64,000 nt of DNA, taken from contig NC_090704.1 of the NCBI RefSeq assembly GCF_040954835.1, positions 41,916,979 through 41,980,978 of the forward strand. The letters run 5' to 3'. Of this stretch, positions 1-11,858 are shown one piece after another. Position 1 is the first letter of the stretch. The number at the start of each line of letters is the position of its first letter. Under the pieces are notes generated by a model, which had not been told where the DNA came from, ran no database searches, and saw only the letters and a list, made by a program, of their open reading frames with translations. A program made the position numbers and the translations under genes. This DNA is from Lepisosteus oculatus (lineage: Eukaryota; Chordata; Actinopteri; Semionotiformes; Lepisosteidae).

Positions 1-52
1 ATGAAAGGAAGGGGGATAAAAGGCGCGTTGTAACCCTCTCCTAACTTTGCAG

Positions 53-3000
53 GTGTGGCAGTGCCTGTTGGGGAAGCCCACCGTCATGAGCCGCCCATCC
101 CTCATGACGAGGTGCTTGTGGATGAGAGGAAAGACAAGGAGGAACTGGAGAAGAACGAGCCTGCCCAGGAGGCCGGTCAGGGTGTGGCGCAGGGGCGTGC
201 AGAGGAGGAAGAAGAGCAGAAAGGAGCACCGGAAAGAGAGGCGGCCCAGGGCCTTGAGAGCCACAAGAAGGAAGACCATGCAAAGGCAGGGGAGCGCGCC
301 CAGGGGAACGCGGTTGAGCCACAGCAGGAAGGGAAGGACATCAAGGACGGACAGGAAGGACAACGGATGAAGCCAGCTTATAAGGACCTGGAGGGTGCTG
401 CCCAGCAACAGCAGGCTCCTGAAAAAGAGGTGCACCCTGGAAATGCAGGGGAGAACATGGCAGTGAACCCCAAAGAAGCAGACAAGGCCCCCAAGAAATC
501 AGTAGGAAAAGGTGATTTAAAAAAAAAATCAGTTTCTTCTCTCCACCATTTTTCAAAGGCTGCTATACGCAGCCGAACGTTATAGGGCTTTCAGTGATTC
601 AAAGACTAAGCAAAAGTACCAATTGTCTACTTACAGGTGGCCAGCCGCACGGGGGGCCTGAACCAGAGGATCATGGGCAGGGAGAGGACAGAGCTGAGAG
701 GAACTTGGAGGTAAAGGAAATGGGACCAGAGGACAAAGTAGATGGTGAGTGTAACCTTTCTGGAGCTGCTGATACATTTGAAAAATTGATATTTCTTACA
801 TACACTTTCTTTTCTGTACCAGAAAGGTGATCAGTGTTTCTACTTTTAAATACTTTCAAGAAGATACCATACCTCAATGACCGATGTCTTCCTAAATATA
901 TATTTTTTCCATACAGAAAGTAAAAAATAGTTCAAACCAAACATTTTGTTTTAGGCTAGTTGTACTTAAAAAGGTAGTTCTAATCTAAAAATAATTTGAA
1001 AAGTCCTTTAAGGTACTGTGAGTTTGTGGCTGACTGCGTTATTGGGTGTGCTTATGCAGTCACTTAAGTGGAGACGATGTCTAGTCTGAAGGTTGAGGAG
1101 AAGCACAGCATGAAGTGTGTAGCTGTACAGTAGGTCCAGGTAGATGAAGATGCATTTAGAGAGAGTAAATGAGCTGTGAAAGCAGGTTCTCCTTCCTCCA
1201 GTAGAAGTGACCTTCAAGGAGCTGACGAGACGTGATATTTTCTGATGCCAGTAGCTTGAGCTAGGCCTAAACAAGCATTGTCTTCGTGTAGCTTTTTTTT
1301 CTAGCTGAAACATTTGTCACCCATGTGAAATAGGACAAAAAGACAGCTCGATTGCTGGCACACCTCTGACCTGTTTTCACGGGCTTGTGTTACATCGGGG
1401 ACTGCTCTTCTGTAACTCGTTCCACCACAACCTCTTGAACAATTGAGCTGCAATTCAGTTGTTTTTTGTATCACATGGTATGGCTACAACATTGGATTTT
1501 GCAAGATTTTCAAAAGTTGTCTTCTCAGAACAGTAAATAGTACAGCTGTGAAACTTGAGTGTGAGTGAGCATGTAACCTGTTTTGGAGTGGTAACTGAAC
1601 TGAAGCCGTTAGTGGGCTGCAGCACTTCAGTGTAGCGTGGCTGCGCTGTGTTCGTATGGCTCCTGCCTGTTGCCCCATTCTCAGAATTTGGCTGGATCGG
1701 AAGCGCAGGGGAGAAAAGAGCTATACTTTCTTTGCTCCAGAGAACCCCATCACTAACTGGGAGCCTTATTTTTGCTCTCATCTGGAAATCCGATTTGAAA
1801 TGGCATCTCGCTAAACGGGCTTTCCTAAGATGATTTTTGTGTCATTCAGCCAGTTTGTTGCGTGAAGACTTCATTTCTGTTAGAAGGCCCCTTCAGGGCA
1901 TTCTTTGGCAACTGTTCACACATTATACTTTTTTATTTCCTGAGATTGAGATTTATTGAGTGCTTTTTCCTATTTCAATAATAGCCCTATGTAATTTAGA
2001 CTTGGTTTTTAGTTTGGATTCTGGACTGGGGTGTCTTCTGTGATTAAATTTGCTTGTTCTCCCAGCATTTGTGTGGGTATTTCCAAAAGCATGCTGGGCT
2101 AATTTGTGTCTCAGAGTTGTCTCTGTGTTCTTGTATGGGTGTGTATGGACAAGTATTCAACTCAAGAAGCAGTCTTATCTTTTGTCCCGTGCTTCTAGGA
2201 TAGGTTCTTGGATGCCACACCCTTACCAGGCTGAATATGAGTATACAGATTATGTAGTGTTTGTGCCTTATATTAGGAGCAAGGCATTTAGGCCTTTCAG
2301 TCAGCCTTGGGATGCACTGGTTGGGCTATCCATTTCACAATATTGAATTTACTCATTTCCTTACAGGAAGGAGGAGGCAATACGTTTGGGGTAAATCGTG
2401 CGTTGCGTGTAGTGTAAATGCTGTTGTTTCTGATTGAGTTGTTAGGGATTTTCATAGCTTACTCTTTTATAATGGTTTAGGTGTTGTTAAAAATACATTT
2501 TGTGACCATTTATAAAATGTTGGAAGTCCATTGCATTGTTGCCTAGTATTTAATGTTCTATAGAAGGCCATTTGAGGGAGAGTCGTCAGTCTATAAAATG
2601 AATTGATCGTCTTTTTGTTACAGAATGTACCAAAGTCAGACATAGATAATTTCACTCTTTAGTCTTGTGCAAGGTCTAGAGTAGTTATTGCAGACTGTCC
2701 TCTAATCCTTGTCTTTTCTCCTGCTGTCAATGGATCTCTGTTGCAGAAATTAAAAAGCTGGTAGCAGGTATGGATTTCTCTTCACCTTTCTCCCGTTGGT
2801 CCCTTCCATTAAAGAAAGCATTGCTGTTCGCTGGCAGCGTTCTCACATTCGTTAACTGGTAGCATCTTCGTGCAGCTAGACAGGTCAAAGTGTCATTTGG
2901 GTTTAGCGGTAGCAGAGATTTGATCCTTCTCTGCAGGCTGTTAGTATAATTTGTGTGACCATTTCGCAGCACTTCGACCTCTTGCTCTCTGTCTTGTTCT

Positions 3001-6000
3001 CATGTAAGGCACTGAACTGTTCCTGTCTCCTCATGCTCTTTCCCTGCAATTGAGAGCATTTCACAGACCTATGTCCTTATCCCCAGCGTCATTAACACCC
3101 CCCTCACAGCTCCATATCCATCTTTTCTCCATGATGGTAGACTCTGGTGCTCATGCCCGGTCCCCTCTCTCCCCCCTCTCCCCCGCAGAGGTGCAGCAGG
3201 AGGGGAAGCTGGACCAAGCCAAGCTGCTGGAGGTGCTGAAGGAGCAGCAGGAGCAGCAGAAGAGGCTGTTGGACCAGCATGAGAAGCTCTTGGCTGTCAT
3301 CCAGGAGCAGCACAAGGAGATTCACCAGCAGAAACAGGACGGAGAGGAGGAAAGGCCCCCAGGTAACACACTGCCTGCAGGGCACTCGCAGACACCCAAG
3401 CAGAGAGAGCGCATAGTGCTTGCGATTCCTTAAGAGCTCCCCCAGCACGTTCCAGGCAGTGCACTTTCTAAGTGATTAAAAGAGAGCACTTTGCCTTCCT
3501 GATATTTCCTCTTTTTATAAATGAATTCCTTGCATTTATCCCAAAGGTTCTCAAAGTGTTCTACATGAATACCCACCACTGAAGTGCAGCCCCCACCTGG
3601 GTAGTCATTACACACCAGCAACCCCTCTACACAGCACTACAGCTGGAGAAGTGGGGAAATTTGCTTCTCCAATTGACTACTAGTCCAGTGTGGAATTTAG
3701 CCAGGACATCAGGATTTCCATCCCCTACTTTTTTGGAAAGTGACCAAGTAGTAGGGAGACAGGTTTAGGAAGTGAAGTTCTGGCTTTACCTATTAGCAGA
3801 TAAATGACATGTGAGGTATAAAGAATAACTGGAAGCTTAGGTTAGTATGTCAGCGCCCTCTGTCATGGAGGGTGTTAAACTGAATTGCAGTGTTGGGGTT
3901 GAGACTGTGGCCAGTTTTTCCTTTTGCTAAGGTTCTGACAGGTAAGCGAAGTGCAACAGTGCTTTCTGTGCATTTTTTCACGTGTGGCCCTGGAGGTCTG
4001 CTGAGTCCTGCTCCTGATGGCAAGCTGCCTGCTCGCTCACGGGCCCACTGTGCAGGGAGGTGCTCCTGCACACTTTCACTCCCAGGCACCCCCCCTGTCC
4101 CCGGCTCCGGGGGTTCCTGGAACCTGCTCCGCCACGCGGAAGTATGGCTGACCTGCAAAATCATGCATTTAGGATTTTGTTCCCTTATGACCTAAGTGGC
4201 AGTCAGACATTACTGACTTCCTCATTAACAGAATTCAGGAAATTATTTTTTGGGTGTTTATTCTCTTTGAGAAGTGTTAAGAATAATTACACAGTTATTC
4301 CTTGTGTTACTTTGCAACATCCTGCCAAAACATGCTAATCATCTGGGTTTTCAGAAGTGATGTAAATGAACTTTCCTTTCAACAGAACAGCGATTAAGTT
4401 TCATTTACTCACATACTTTTATAACTGACTACAGCGCTTTATTTTCTAAAGCAGCTATTTCTCATTACACAATTTTTAAGCTACTGGGCACATGCCTATG
4501 TCTTTAATTTAATTTACTGTATTTAATTAGAAATGCCTGAGCCATAATGAATTGCAGTTCTTGTTTATTGTCATTATGTTTAGATGGAGGATGAAATATA
4601 CCCTCTGGCATTCATGGTTTTTTTAATGAGGTTAAAATGGCTCTTCACCACAGAGACACCCCACACTCCATGTTTGTATAAATGTGTTTTATATATCCCG
4701 TTGAGTAATAATGTAGCAATGTTTGAAGAGCTAAATATGAATAGTTTTCTATAGTTATTTTTAATTTTTCTGTTGCAGTATGAGGTGCCATGTATACTGT
4801 GCTCTTTAGCTAGCAATGAAAAACTGCAATCTCGTGACACTACTGAAATAACTTTGTTGGTTCAGGTGGCTGAAATATCATGTTGGTTTAGTAACAGTGA
4901 ATTGTTATTGTGCAGAACTGTGGAAAAAATACCTTTAGAAATTCTAAACATTTAGAATCGTATGTAGGAGTTTACTACTGTGGCAGTAAACTGTATAACC
5001 TGCTCTGTCTCTCCAGAGGAGCACCCAGAGGCCCAGGCACCACCAGGAGAGCAGCTGGCTGAGAAGCCCGAACCCGAGGGTCAAAACCCTCAGGGCCTGG
5101 CAGTAGATGGCCCAGTGGGGGCAGGAAGGGGCGCAGCGCTGGACACTGACCAGCGAGAAGGGGGTGCTGACAACAGGGAGCACGCGGGTGGCGGGGCGTC
5201 CCACCACAAGCCGGCCCAAGAGGATGCCCCTCATCACCCAGGACGGAACGCGGAGGAGGTGGACCACAGCGGCCCTAAAGATGGGACGAACAAGGAAGAG
5301 CGGCGCAAGGAGGTGCCGCCGGATGCCGCAGCCAAGCCGCTGAAACCAAACTGGGGGCAGGAGAACCAGCCTGTGAAGGCTCACCAGCAGCAGCCAAGGG
5401 AGGGAGAAGCTGGGCACCGATTTGATGAGGCAAAGCCCGACGTGAAGGTTGGGGTGGCGGTGGGTGTGCAGAAAGAAGTTGGAGCCAGAGGAGTACCCCT
5501 GGGTCAGAAGAAGCCCCCAGCTGTAGAGCAGGCTCAGCCCAAGCCCCACCATGAACAGCTGGCCGGAGAAGGAGAGAAGCAGCAAGAGAAGAGAGCAGAG
5601 CAGGCAGAGGTGGCAGTGAAACGCAGAGAGGCCGATGAAGGGGACAAGGAGATGGAGAAGGAGGAAGACAAGGAAGGAGAGATGCAGCGTGCCAGAGATG
5701 CCCAACAGGCCGTAGAGGAGGTGAAGGCCAGAGCAGCAGCCGAGCAGGAATCTCTGAAGAAGGGTGGAAGGGACCTAAAGCAAGACACACTGCAGAGGCC
5801 AGAGGTACGGCAGCCGCCTGCAGAGGAAGAGGAAGAAGGGGCAGCGGCAATGGAGGAAGAGCAGCCGCTCGGCAAAGACAAGATCTTGGAGCAGAAGCAG
5901 CCACGGGACACGGAGCCCAAGGGGAATCCGCCGAGAGACCCGGGGGGAATGGATCTCAAGAGGAGGAGGCGGGAGCTTGGGGGGGGTGGGGGCGGGGTCC

Positions 6001-6131
6001 CGGGGCTGGAGCCCCTGCTGGAGCTGGGGGGGTCGGACCTGCATGCCGCTCTCGAGGGCCAGCTGCTCGGGGGGTCGCTGGTTCACACCCGCCAGATCAA
6101 ACAGGAGCCCCAGTCCGAACAGGAGAAATAA
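53..6131 (+). CDS. SLC38A10: SLC38A10, C-terminal exons (partial gene)
   Basis: This is the 3' part of a putative sodium-coupled neutral amino acid transporter of the SLC38 family. The membrane-spanning half lies off the left edge, so only the long hydrophilic cytoplasmic tail is present. Coding exons, all joining in phase 1, are 53-511, 637-744, possibly 2747-2767 (21 nt), 3189-3362 and 5017-6131, with the stop TAA at 6129-6131. The junctions are consensus, for example TTTGCAG at the first acceptor, GTGAGT after 744 and CTCCAG before 5017. Recognition rests on the conserved coiled-coil exon 3189-3362 ([17 protein letters not shown]) and the C-terminal end (DLKRRRREL, then [10 protein letters not shown]), both of which resemble mammalian SLC38A10. 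The rest of the tail is rich in E, K, Q and P and is probably disordered. The gene converges on NDUFAF8. I am sure of the family; intron 745-3188 could hide another small exon. Confidence 0.9.
745..2746 (+). other. SLC38A10 intron
   Basis: Non-coding stretch between the coding exons ending at 744 and the candidate microexon at 2747. It contains only short unsupported open frames. I see no clear repeat or RNA gene in it. Confidence 0.6.
3363..5016 (+). other. SLC38A10 last intron
   Basis: Non-coding stretch between the coiled-coil exon and the final coding exon. Around 4490-4580 there is an AT-rich tract with several TAATT/ATTA homeobox-type cores, which may be a small regulatory element. Nothing else stands out. 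Confidence 0.6.
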
Positions 6132-7650
6132 TACATTCAGCGCCCATCCCAGAACCAAGCCCCTGCCTCCCTCCTCACCCCCCCTGCGCACGACGTGGAG
6201 GCGGCTCTGCCCATTCAGAACCCATGACTTGAAGGACCGAGAGCCCAAGCTTTTCATCGCCCTGAAGCTCCAAGGGCTTGAGCTTGAGCTGCAGCTGGCT
6301 GTGTTCTGCTTTTCTTTTGTATTGGCTGCTGCCTTCTTAACATCTGAAGCATATGTCCACAGCCAAAATGTTGTACGAAGATCAAGGCAAGCTTTGAACA
6401 TTAGAGTGTTCAGCATGGTTTGCTGTGGGAGGATGCATTGACAAATTGAAACCGTTTTAGACCTTGCAGCTGGCTAAACCCAGACAGAAGAGACAGGAAC
6501 TCCCATCCCATCCCTCCCTTATTTTTGTTCACAGTATGGATTATTTGAACGTACAGCAGTAAGACATTCCACGTCGCAGACAAGTCCGCAGTTTGGGATG
6601 ACAGGGGTGTTCTGGTTAAATGGCGGGGTTCCATGACACAACAGGAACGTTTCCCTAGCAAAACAAAGCACAGCCCAATCTTAAAGGTTAAAAACTGTTA
6701 AAAATATCAAGACTTGTACACTGAACACATTGCAGTGGAATCTCGGTTGTTACCTCGATGTCTGTCTCCAGTTTCTATGCCACTGTGATGACGGCTGTCA
6801 GATGACAGAAGACTGCCACCAAGCTCTTGTATGAAGCCTTTTGCTACAGTTAAAAATTTACTTTCTAGACCATTTTCCCCAAAATACAGTAAAAACTTTC
6901 TGCAAATTTGGGGAGAAAATTTCAGCAAATGCTACATTTACTACCAGATTTATTTTCCTTGGAGAAAAAGTGAGGACGTCTTGGGAATGTGCTAATGTGG
7001 AGCACAGTGGGTGTGGCTTTTTGTTTTTCTTTTGTAAAACCATAAATGTTGCAAACCATTAACTATGAACCTTCTCCAAGTTGAGAGACTAAAATAACAT
7101 TCCAAATGGCTTTGTGACATTTTTTTTCCTCCCACTTACAAAGCATGTTTCAAGCTGCTTGTCAGTGCTGGGTCTGTAAAATCCGTCCTGTTCCAAGCAA
7201 ATCTTACAAAACCTCAGTGGAGCTGACTCGAATCCACTGCCATCAGCAGCAATGGACTGTTTTCATAAAATACCTTTTAACCTGAGAAAACCAGGCATTG
7301 ACTCATGTCTAAATTATCTGGAGTTCTTTGAAGTCAGCAGGCGTCTTGTGTCCATTAGTCAGAAAAGGTGCTAATGACAGTTCAGTGAAAGTGAATTGCC
7401 AACAGTGTTCTCTGCAAGAGCCCTTATTGTAAAGTCACCAAGACATTCAGTCTTTCTCCCCTGGTACCGGTCAGTCAGAGCCCCGCTTGGGGAAACAACC
7501 TGTCTCGGTACCACACCTTCAGTAGGCAGGATTACTGGGCATCTTATTTTTCCAAAAAAGCTGTCAACCTTAGAAACAATATGTTCCGTCCTGGATTAAC
7601 TGTGAATGCAAGGAAATGTGTACAAAATAAACGATAAAACCAAAGTGGCC
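6132..7650 (+). other. SLC38A10: SLC38A10 3' untranslated region with polyadenylation signal
   Basis: No coding sequence follows the SLC38A10 stop. The first canonical AATAAA on this strand is at 7626-7631, giving a 3'UTR of about 1.5 kb. Further AATAAA hexamers at 10544-10549 and 10745-10750 could serve a longer form. Extent is inferred from the hexamer only. Confidence 0.5.
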
Positions 7651-10600
7651 ATATATTAATTGGAGGTTCCTCAGCCACACTAGAACAATCCATATTGTCA
7701 AATCAGCCTGAAAGGGCTTTTAAAATCTCTTCATCTCCAAAGGCCTTTCTTGAAATGTGTGGGTATGTATGTTTGAGCATGGCTTTTAATAGAGAAGTAG
7801 AATATACGTAGAGGATAGGATCATCCATATGAAATCTGTAACTTTACATTCCATTTTCTTTTACCGTGACCAATACAAAGACAAAAAAGTAGATATGCAT
7901 GGCAATGTACTTATCAGTTAACCTAAGTGAATCAAGTTTTTATTGTTCCAGTTTAATTTGGATGTCTTGTTGTTTATCCAAGGGGGGAAGCGGAGTCGGT
8001 TGTACTTGATTATACTGGTTCCTTTAGAACAAGGGTCTCCAACCCTGGTCCTGGAGACCACCAGTCCCCAACCAGGTCTTAGAGTTCACCCAGAATTGCC
8101 CGTTTTTAAAGACTGGCTCAAGATGTAAGTTATGAATCAAATCAATCAAACACGTAATATGCTCAAATAAAGGAAATCTGGTCTGGTAAATTTCCAATTT
8201 AAACAAATTGCTTGTCAATTCCTCACAAAGGAATTATTTTGAGTCTTTAGAAACTTATGATTTGTTGGTTATCTATTAAATCTGCTGCACTGTCTCTGCA
8301 GGAGTGGAGATAAAGATGCCTGTATTACAGGCTAAAAACTGCTTGTTTGGGAATAGAAGTTTGTTTAACCTTGGAGCTGATTGTTGATGCTCTTAATGTC
8401 CACTTCATGCCTCTTTTTCCATAGGCTTGACATCATCTTGGAATGTGTTTGTGCATTTGCATTTGTTTTGATGGAAATGTATGTATTGTAGTCCCATTCA
8501 GTGCAATCTTAATGAAAATCCCAAAACCCATTCAAACATATGCATTTGTGTAAGGTATTCTGCTTGCATCTAGATTGAAGTTTTGTCAATGAACATTTGA
8601 AGAAGGTACAGTTTGCTGACTGTGAAGTATACTTTTTTTTTCTCCTCTGAAGGATTGGTCTGATTTTGAGTTGGTGACAAAAACAGTCAAGTTCATATTG
8701 CTTTTGTGCAAAAGTAAGTAGGTGTGTGTTAGCTCCTGAATTTGCTGCCTAAATACACCAGTTTTTCTTTCCCCATTTCTGATCTGGGTTTGAAAAAACA
8801 GCACAGAAACTGTTCTACTCTCTCTGTAACCAGACAGTTTTTGCTGTTTTTCACAGGCCTTGTATGAGCAGACATTTCGTGCTGGCACGAAGATGAGACC
8901 TGATATCGTGCAGCTCGTCAACGTACACTGTTCACACTCTTCCATAACATTCCAGACCCTCGTCCTGAATGTTGTTGATCTTTAGTGCCTTATTGTCGTT
9001 ATAATGTACTGCAGAATTGTGTTTCATGTAGTGTATGTCGTGTTCCATCCATGTTTGAAGAGTTATAAATGAACCTGTCACGGGTGTACTTACTGTTTTG
9101 TGCCTCTGTCACAAAACAGCAGTAAATGTGTCTACCAGCAATTTGGTATCCAGGCTTGAAATACAATATGCAGAATGTTGTTTGGTGTTGTATGGCTAGA
9201 ACTTTAAAGCTAAGTGTTGAAGTTAGCATTTTTTCAGGGATCTTTCTGAACTGCTTTTTGTTCCAAAAAACTAGCAGATCAGTACCTTTTCTAGTTTTTC
9301 CATCTGTAAAATCAGTCATGTGGTTGTCTCATTTTGAAAAATTCTGGGATTGTGCTGTGACACTGCTTAACTCCAAGCCAAACTCTTCCAACTGTTTATT
9401 GGTGCAGAAAACAAAATAGTTGCTCTACTTGCACAGATTTATATTTTTTTAATCTGAATAGTGCATCACAAGGACAGTACTAAATTATTAAGTTATTAAG
9501 TTGCCTAAGGTTCAAGTATATCAAGGCAATCCTTTAATATACATAAAACTATTTACAAGGACTCTGCCTGCTTTGGAGAAGATGAGATTCCTGTGGACCA
9601 TCAACTGTCTTGAGATGCGATTTCACATCTAAACTACCAATGAAAGACGAGACTAGAAGTAATTGGATTTCAAGTGTTCAGCATTGTTCCTAATGCATAC
9701 CAAAGTCACAGTAAACTAAATATAACAGTGGCAAATATTTTATTTGTATTTTGTGAACATAAGTATTCATGACCACTTTGGTGTTGATATGACAGCTGAC
9801 ATGCTCCTCCACACCGTGTTAATTAGAGCCACTTGTCTTTTGGCACAGTGCAAGCACCACGGTGCCTTACAGGAGAGAGAAAGAGCTAGTGCCGATGGGA
9901 GGAGCGGCCTGTCCCAAGAGCTACATTTCTACCAGTTGTGTGCTGGGGACTCCCAGTCACAGATGGCAGTAACATTTTTTACAGTATGTAATAATGTAAG
10001 GGGTATAACTTATGTGTTTGCTTTAACTTTTACCTAGATGAAACTCAAGCTCACTACCTCTGTACCCATGTTGACTTGCTAAGTGCTCCAATATCTTGTA
10101 TAAAATACTGTCAATCTTGTATTTCTGAGACCACAGTGCATTATGTTTTCATGTAAAAGGCTTAGGTTGGTACATATGAAATTCCCTGCTCTCAAACCCA
10201 CTGATTTGGGTTTTTGACTGTCACCCTCCAGGCACCATGCAAAATAGAAAATAAGTGCAAAAATAGGCAAAAGCAGTCCTTTCTTGTAACACATGCAATA
10301 GAGATTACTTTGTGAAGCTTGCAAATGCTTTTTTGATAAGTAGCTGGGGTGAAAAATTAATAAAAAGGTTTGCATGCTAAATTGATAAAACCAACTGCGC
10401 AAGAAGTTACAGTAAAACTCAATTTTTAAATGTTGGAAGATTTGATGTACTGTTTGTACTGAATTTCTAAACCAATTCATTGATTGTCATAAGGCTTCTT
10501 TTTTTTTTGCAAAAAAGTCTTTCAAAAAACTGATTTCATGTACAATAAATATTTTGAAAATCACTTTCAATATGGTCTCTCTTGGATGTCCTGAAGTTTT

Positions 10601-11610
10601 TTCCACTTTGTTACAAAATCAGGTTATCAATTAAATTACAATACATGTTGATTTAAAGTTCAGTATTTCAACAGGACCACATTACAACCTTGTCTGAGGC
10701 AAGTTTATTTAAAATCACATGAACCAAACCAGCAGTACATGTTTTAATAAACACCCTCAATGGCTCTGCAGCTGTATAGACAGTTTTTTAAGAAAACCTA
10801 TGGCCTGTAGAGAGAAGTTAATTTGGTCTGGACCATAATTCTATATCATGTCTATCATGTCCAGTAGTTGCACTGGTGTTTGTACGATTTGAACATTTCA
10901 CAGAACACCAAAAGATACCCTTTGTTACTATGTGCAATTTGTATAAGTAAGGTTTTGGAAAAGAAAACATGACTTTTGTAATAAGAACTTTGGGCTGAAA
11001 ACCCAGACTTGTAAGAGAAAACCAAGATACTGCCAAGGTGCAGCATTTCAAAAGCAAACCTTTTGGTCTCGCAGAAACTTCCTGCATTAACAACCTGCTT
11101 CTAATTGCCAACCTGCTTGAGTAGCACAGTGAAGCTGAATCATTAGTGGCAGGTTTTACTGCCTTTTGGCTATTTACATCTTGCTAATGAGGAGTGCTCA
11201 TGTTTTAAATGCAGGATACAGGGACCTCATAATGAGGACACAGGTACAGCCATGTGTGATCTATTAATGTGCTTAAATTCTTTAATTTTAGTGGCAGGAC
11301 AGGGTCATCTTTTACACTAATGAACTTAACTTTCATCTCTTATTTCACAAGCAGTTTGTATCTCATTTTGCATTCTTCTCTAGAATTTCTGTCACCAAAT
11401 CATTCTTACATACTGGATAGCATTACAGACATTACCCATTTGTCAAATTGTTTTTACAAAATCTCCTCCAACAACCAGATGATACATTTTACTACAATTC
11501 CTATATGTCCTGCTTCTGCAGGTATGTCAATAAAATTAACAGTATAAAAGTTACAGCATCCTTAATTTAAGGATTTTAAATTCATAAACCCAAACCTAGC
11601 TTTACTCAAC
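7651..11610. other. Intergenic or long 3'UTR region between SLC38A10 and NDUFAF8
   Basis: About 4 kb of AT-rich sequence without a supportable exon on either strand. It may include an extended SLC38A10 3'UTR ending near the AATAAA at 10544-10549. Near 8030-8110 lies a motif of the form 'ccaaccctggtcctggaga', which looks like a fragment of a common fish interspersed repeat. Confidence 0.5.
8028..8130 (+). repeat. Interspersed repeat fragment (unclassified)
   Basis: The core tctccaaccctggtcctg recurs in altered form at about 33806-33825 (tctcagtcctggtcctg), where it is followed by a longer AT-rich stretch. Two loosely matching copies suggest an old dispersed repeat. The family is not recognised and the borders are approximate. 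Confidence 0.3.
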
Positions 11611-11616
11611 TTTATT
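11611..11616 (-). terminator. Candidate NDUFAF8 polyadenylation signal
   Basis: TTTATT on the plus strand, which reads AATAAA on the NDUFAF8 strand, about 245 nt downstream of the stop codon. No closer canonical hexamer was seen. Confidence 0.45.
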
Positions 11617-11858
11617 CACATGCTGCAGTTCAATGTAAAATAAGTAGCTTATGAAAAACATTTATCTTGCTTGTACAAGTAACTGATGATGTTCAGGGTA
11701 TTTCTGTCAGTGGTATAATCTAGGCTGTTTGGCACTGTGTGATGAACCCTGATGTCTAATGTGTTTCACTTGAGGATGGAGACCAATTTGGCTTTGCTTC
11801 AGTTGAAGAAAACAAGTTCTTCCTCCATGTCTTCACACGTAACAGTGGGAGGACTGTC

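Noticed and set aside
4944-5705. 253-codon open frame antisense to the SLC38A10 last exon
   Set aside because: It is the complement of a Glu/Lys/Gln/Pro-rich coding exon, which produces long Leu/Ser/Pro-rich antisense frames by composition. No recognisable domain.
5775-6416. 213-codon antisense frame over the SLC38A10 stop
   Set aside because: Shadow of the same biased coding exon, with no family similarity and no splice logic.
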